Source: an uncultured Oscillospiraceae bacterium
GTDB lineage: Bacteria > Bacillota > Clostridia > Oscillospirales > Oscillospiraceae
Length of the DNA: 8,330 nucleotides
Direction: 5' to 3'
NCBI GenBank assembly: GCA_934661735.1
Contig: CAKUJN010000084.1
Span: forward strand, 1-8,330
Positions within the stretch are counted from its first letter, which is position 1; every line of letters starts with the position of its first letter. This document shows, one piece after another, positions 6,947 to 8,330 of the stretch. The notes beneath the pieces are model-generated. The model did no database searches and was not told where the DNA came from. It worked only from the letters and a program-made list of their open reading frames with translations. The translations under genes were made by a program, and so were the position numbers.

Positions 6947-6952
6947 AATAAC

Positions 6953-6989
6953 GGCAGAGGGAAAAGCATTTCAGTTTCCCTCTGCCTTT
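6953..6989 (+). terminator. Terminator-like hairpin after the LysR gene
   Basis: A perfect 12-bp stem, GGCAGAGGGAAA (6953-6964) with TTTCCCTCTGCC (6975-6986), has a 10-nt loop and is followed by only TTT then CGG. The stem is strong but the T-tract short, so termination may be partial, with some read-through into the dehydrogenase operon. Confidence 0.65.
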
Positions 6990-6998
6990 CGGTATAAT
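6970..6998 (+). promoter_or_regulatory. Probable promoter of the dehydrogenase-fumarase operon
   Basis: A consensus TATAAT lies at 6993-6998. The best 17-base-spaced -35 is TTCAGT (6970-6975), only three of six matches, and it falls in the loop of the preceding terminator hairpin. A poor -35 fits a promoter that needs an activator. The predicted start is near 7005. Confidence 0.5.
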
Positions 6999-7010
6999 TT
7001 TATCGGAAAG

Positions 7011-7045
7011 ACACAGATGGGCGCCTCGGGCGCCCATCGCCGTGT
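7011..7045 (+). promoter_or_regulatory. Strong hairpin in the dehydrogenase operon leader
   Basis: GATGGGCGCC (7016-7025) pairs perfectly with GGCGCCCATC (7029-7038) around TCG, and ACAC (7011-7014) can pair with GTGT (7042-7045) beyond a small internal loop. It begins about 6 nt from the predicted transcript start. No T-tract follows, so it is not an intrinsic terminator. It leaves the ribosome site (7075-7080) exposed. A role in 5'-end protection or protein binding is inference. Confidence 0.5.
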
Positions 7046-7087
7046 ACGAATCAATATTGGGAAATCCAGGAAAAGGAAGGTATCGTT

Positions 7088-8038
7088 ATGAGTAAGATCA
7101 CTGTTATCGGCGCGGGCAGCGTCGGCTCCACCGTTGCAAACGACCTGATGATTCAGGGCATCGCGACCGAAATCGTTCTGGTGGACATCAACAAGCAGAA
7201 GGCCTTCGGCGAGGCGCTGGATATTTATCAGGGCGCTCCGTTCTGCTCTCCGGCCATTGTCCGCTCCGGCGACTATGAGGACGCGGAGGGCTCGGATATC
7301 GTTATCATCACCTCCGGCCTTCCCAGAAAGCCTGGCCAGTCCCGTCTGGATCTGGCGCAGTCCAACGTCAATATCATCAAGCAGATTGCGCCGCAGGTCG
7401 TCAAGTACGCGCCCGACGCCGTCTATGTCATTGTCTCCAATCCGGTCGACATTCTGACGTATGTGTTCCACAAGGTCTCCGGCCTGCCTGAGCATCAGAT
7501 CATCGGCTCCGGCACGATTCTGGACACCAGCCGGCTTCAGTCGGCGCTGGCAAAGCGCTTCCGCATCAGCCCGAAGAACGTGCACGCGCACGTCTACGGC
7601 GAGCACGGCGATTCCTCGTTCGTGCCTTGGAGCCTGGTGCATATCGCGAACAACCACGTCGACGACTATAAGGCAAGCTCGCCCGACTGCGACCGCATCA
7701 AGTGGAACGGCGAGTCGGAATACGCCGCCATCGAGGAATTTGTCAAGACCTCCGGCGGTCAGGTCATCAAGGCCAAGGGCGCGACGTTCTATGCCGTCGC
7801 CATGTCCGTATGCCACATCTGCAAGTGCATCTACGCCGGCGCGGGCACGGCGCTGACCGTTTCGACGATGATGCACGGCGAATATGGCGTTGAGGACGTG
7901 TGCCTGTCGACGCTGGCGCTGGTTGACCGCACCGGCGTGCGCGGCAAAATTCTCAACCACCTGACGGATCATGAGGTCTCCCAGCTGCGCGCCAGCGCCG
8001 AAAAGCTGAAGGAGGTCATTCGTCAGATCGAGATCTGA
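7088..8038 (+). CDS. NAD-dependent lactate/malate dehydrogenase family enzyme, probably malate dehydrogenase
   Basis: This 316-residue cytoplasmic enzyme has the normal length for the family. The Rossmann motif GAGSVG is at 8-13, and Asp33 in VLVDIN predicts NAD rather than NADP. The mobile loop is GLPRKPGQSRLDL (77-89). Catalytic residues are Arg86 (conventional Arg109), Asp146 (168), Arg149 (171) and His173 (195) in GEHGD. Overall it is LDH-like: GEHGDSSFVPWS and GATFYAVAMS (231-240). However, the position that separates LDH (Gln102) from MDH (Arg102) is Arg80 here, the MDH choice; Gln102Arg is the known switch that turned Bacillus LDH into an MDH. Fumarase follows 15 bp downstream, also favouring oxaloacetate/malate. 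Many such proteins are labelled L-lactate dehydrogenase, which remains the alternative. The ATG at 7088 has GGAAGG seven bases upstream. Probably controlled by the adjacent LysR regulator. Confidence 0.9.
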   Translation: MSKITVIGAGSVGSTVANDLMIQGIATEIVLVDINKQKAFGEALDIYQGAPFCSPAIVRSGDYEDAEGSDIVIITSGLPRKPGQSRLDLAQSNVNIIKQIAPQVVKYAPDAVYVIVSNPVDILTYVFHKVSGLPEHQIIGSGTILDTSRLQSALAKRFRISPKNVHAHVYGEHGDSSFVPWSLVHIANNHVDDYKASSPDCDRIKWNGESEYAAIEEFVKTSGGQVIKAKGATFYAVAMSVCHICKCIYAGAGTALTVSTMMHGEYGVEDVCLSTLALVDRTGVRGKILNHLTDHEVSQLRASAEKLKEVIRQIEI

Positions 8039-8053
8039 CACGGAGGGAAGAAG

Positions 8054-8330
8054 ATGGAATACCGTATCGAGCATGACTCCATGGGAGAGGTGAAGGTTCC
8101 GGCCGACAAATACTGGGCCGCGCAGACCGAGCGAAGCCACGAAAATTTCCCCATCGGCGTGGGCATTGAGACCATGCCGCGTGAGATTACGCGTGCGTTC
8201 GGCGTGCTGAAAAAGGCCGCCGCGCAGGCGAATCACGAGCTGAAGCCCGAGAAAATGACCGGCGAGAAGCTTGCCGCGATTGAAAAGGCGTGCGACGAGG
8301 TCATTTCCGGCAGGCTCAACGCGCATTTTC
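8054..8330 (+). CDS. fumC: Class II fumarate hydratase, N-terminal part (cut by window edge)
   Basis: Only 92 residues are present. They match the start of the FumC group within the fumarase/aspartase superfamily: RIEHDSMGEVKVPADKYWAA (4-23), QTERSHENFPIG (24-35), MPREITRAFGVLKKAA (41-56) and DEVISGRLNAHF (81-92). Aspartate ammonia-lyase differs in the VPADAYYG-type start and lacks the MP-R-I element, so FumC is preferred. The enzyme hydrates fumarate to malate reversibly and needs no iron-sulfur cluster. Catalytic residues and the GSSxMPxKxNP signature lie beyond the window. GGAGG (8042-8046) precedes the ATG by seven bases. The 15-bp gap after the dehydrogenase and lack of a promoter indicate one operon. 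Confidence 0.92.
   Translation, partial: MEYRIEHDSMGEVKVPADKYWAAQTERSHENFPIGVGIETMPREITRAFGVLKKAAAQANHELKPEKMTGEKLAAIEKACDEVISGRLNAHF

Noticed and set aside
6971..8326. Open frame of 451 codons on the minus strand
   Set aside because: It is antisense to both the dehydrogenase and fumarase genes, which are clearly real, and its product shows no recognisable fold or motif.

Overview
This window looks like ordinary core chromosome from a moderately GC-rich anaerobic Firmicute. I would place it in the Clostridia, and Oscillospiraceae/Ruminococcaceae-like is my best guess. The grounds are a primary sigma factor of the RpoD/SigA type, an RNase J, a GdpP-type c-di-AMP phosphodiesterase, strong Shine-Dalgarno sites, Gram-positive-style -10 boxes (several with a TGn extension) and a clostridial-style L,D-transpeptidase. 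The genus is inference. I see no rRNA, tRNA, CRISPR array, insertion sequence or phage gene.

Layout, left to right. (1) 1-731, minus strand: N-terminal part of a GdpP-like membrane phosphodiesterase, cut by the window edge. (2) 732-1252: a 521-bp divergent intergenic region with a promoter facing each way. The rightward one opens a leader of about 290 nt with several hairpins. (3) 1253-2908, plus: RNase J, starting at TTG. (4) 3106-4257, plus: primary sigma factor RpoD with its own promoter. (5) 4258-4408: convergent terminator region. (6) 4409-5845, minus: membrane-anchored L,D-transpeptidase (YkuD) with PG-binding repeats. (7) 5846-6035: divergent promoters. (8) 6036-6926, plus: LysR-family regulator. 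(9) 6927-7087: terminator, candidate operator, promoter and hairpin leader. (10) 7088-8038, plus: NAD-dependent 2-hydroxyacid dehydrogenase of the lactate/malate family with an Arg at the specificity position. (11) 8054-8330, plus: start of class II fumarase, cut by the window edge.

How they work together. The left half is housekeeping: second-messenger turnover, mRNA decay and primary transcription. The L,D-transpeptidase belongs to cell-wall crosslinking. The right half is a small metabolic unit: a LysR regulator followed by a dehydrogenase and a fumarase 15 bp apart. Together the two enzymes would interconvert oxaloacetate, malate and fumarate, which in an anaerobe usually means the reductive branch toward succinate.

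I did not find a convincing new system. The items most worth following up are the structured RNase J leader, a 13-bp direct repeat placed in the lysR promoter and about 65 bp upstream of the predicted dehydrogenase transcript start, the LDH-like enzyme carrying the MDH-type Arg beside fumC, and the tendency of predicted transcripts here to begin with a GC-rich hairpin close to the 5' end.
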